Positions 63,185 to 64,000 of a stretch of DNA of 64,000 nucleotides are shown in pieces; within the stretch, counting starts at the first letter, position 1, and each line of letters opens with the position of its first letter. The notes under the pieces were generated by a model, which worked only from the letters and a program-made list of their open reading frames with translations, made no database searches and had not been told where the DNA came from. A program made the translations under genes and the position numbers. Source of the stretch: Acorus gramineus (lineage: Eukaryota > Streptophyta > Magnoliopsida > Acorales > Acoraceae); NCBI GenBank assembly GCA_030737835.1, contig CM060853.1:806001-870000 (forward strand). The letters run 5' to 3'.

Positions 63185-64000
63185 TGTTAGATATTCAAAA
63201 GAACATATTTTTATATGCTTTTAAGAGTTGTTTTGGAACATTTCCCTATGTAATTATTCATATATACATGCATATTAGGGAAGTTTCTATTCTTTATATT
63301 CAAAGCATATTTTGCATAAATTGACAATATTTATACAATTAATATGCATTATCATATTTTTCATATAGAGCCATATTTTAAAATTCAGAAATCTAAATTT
63401 GGCAGTATTTAAATTTGGCAGGTTATAAATTGGAGAAGGAATTAGCATTCAAAGCTTCATCAAAACTTCTAAAAATGATCCACCAAATCAATAAAATCTT
63501 CAATCAAATCAGTTTTGACATCTCCAACAAATCAACAAGATCTCTAATAGATTTTGCAATTATATCTCCAACATATTTTGCAAATCAGCATTAACAACTC
63601 AAGCAAATCAGCATTTACAACTAATTCAACCCTCAAAACCCCTATAAAAAGGGCACTCCAAGGAGAGATCTAGACATTCAGCCAAGGAGAGATCTCTGCA
63701 TTCAGCCAGAAGGAATTCTTTTTTCAGTTTTTGTTATTTCTTTTCTGTTTTTAGTTTTTGTTTTTATTTCTTTAGTATTAGAGACAGATTCTCGTGTTTT
63801 CAATAAAGTATATTATTATTTTATGGAATATTTTTATTTTTATTCTAGAATTTCATCAACCATGGTAGGCTAGAAAATCCTTCCATCAAGGAGAGGATTC
63901 CACCCCATGAGATTGAGTGATTGATTATTTTCTTTGTGCATTGATGTTTTCTGATTTGTTCTTCATGTTTATATAGTTTCTTCGACTCAGATTTCTTTTG
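63185..64000 (+). mobile_element. LTR retrotransposon 5' end (probable Copia LTR), runs off the window
   Basis: Begins TGTTAGATATTC exactly where the kinase reading frame (WVKEA) stops matching the family. It contains a TATA box (TATAAAAA, 63643-63650), an AATAAA at 63802-63807 and T-rich U5-like sequence. That order (U3, TATA, R with polyadenylation signal) marks a plus-orientation LTR. TGTTAG starts and this compact size fit Copia elements; no coding region is visible, so superfamily is inferred. The target duplication should be GAGGC (63180-63184), testable beyond 64000. Confidence 0.65.

Overview
The window is nuclear DNA of a flowering plant, most likely from a repeat-rich, medium or large genome. 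The evidence is spliced genes with GT-AG introns, a complete plant-type KDO-8-phosphate synthase gene, an NOI/RIN4-family gene, LRR receptor relics, and many plant-type transposons (long LTRs, L1-type LINEs, CACTA, Mutator-like and MITE-like elements). I cannot name the species. No rRNA, tRNA, organellar or bacterial sequence was recognised.

Layout. 1-12.8 kb is a nest of long LTR-like elements of two related families, here called A and B. A1 (1-2133, +) abuts B3 (2134-4084, -). B3 abuts a Mutator-like TIR element (E1). E1 is split by B1 (5459-12667, +), and B1 is split by A2 (7952-11476, +). Exact 5-bp target duplications date the order: E1, then B1, then A2. 13.3-15.4 kb holds a decayed gag-protease fragment (minus strand). 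15.7-18.5 kb is a TIR element carrying a five-copy ~380-bp tandem array. It ends just upstream of an NOI/RIN4-like gene (18683-20683, +). A Mutator-like element (E4, 21151-22736) separates that gene from KDSA (23326-28948, -, 13 exons).

29.9-31.6 kb is a 5'-truncated LINE with a 17-bp target duplication. 32.4-37.1 kb is a head-to-tail array of ~490-510-bp units that each have long inverted repeats; one unit is split exactly by the solo LTR A3 (32654-35708, -). 37.1-39.8 kb is another LINE. 40.3-43.7 kb is Mutator-like element E3 with a perfect 9-bp TSD and an internal 409-bp tandem array. 44.2-48.9 kb is LTR B2. 49.7-51.3 kb is Mutator-like E2. 51.8-56.7 kb is a broken LRR receptor-like-protein gene whose exon is split by a CACTA element. 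57.6-58.1 kb is a small LINE. 59.9-63.2 kb is an LRR receptor kinase (subfamily XII-like) with three frameshifts, cut in its kinase domain by an LTR that begins at 63185 and runs off the window.

Two loci look like intact host genes: the NOI/RIN4-like gene (membrane-anchored, immune-related family) and KDSA (KDO synthesis for the pectin rhamnogalacturonan II). KDSA is complete except that one exon lacks the family's conserved PAFLxRQ motif. The most unusual signal is in the long LTRs. All six copies, in both families, share a gene-like splice skeleton: a TATA-like promoter close to the 5' end, a donor, an acceptor, a 36-37-nt block ended by GTGAGT, and a second acceptor near the 3' end. In family A the first intron holds an extremely GC/CpG-rich domain and the second intron holds tandem G-quadruplex motifs.
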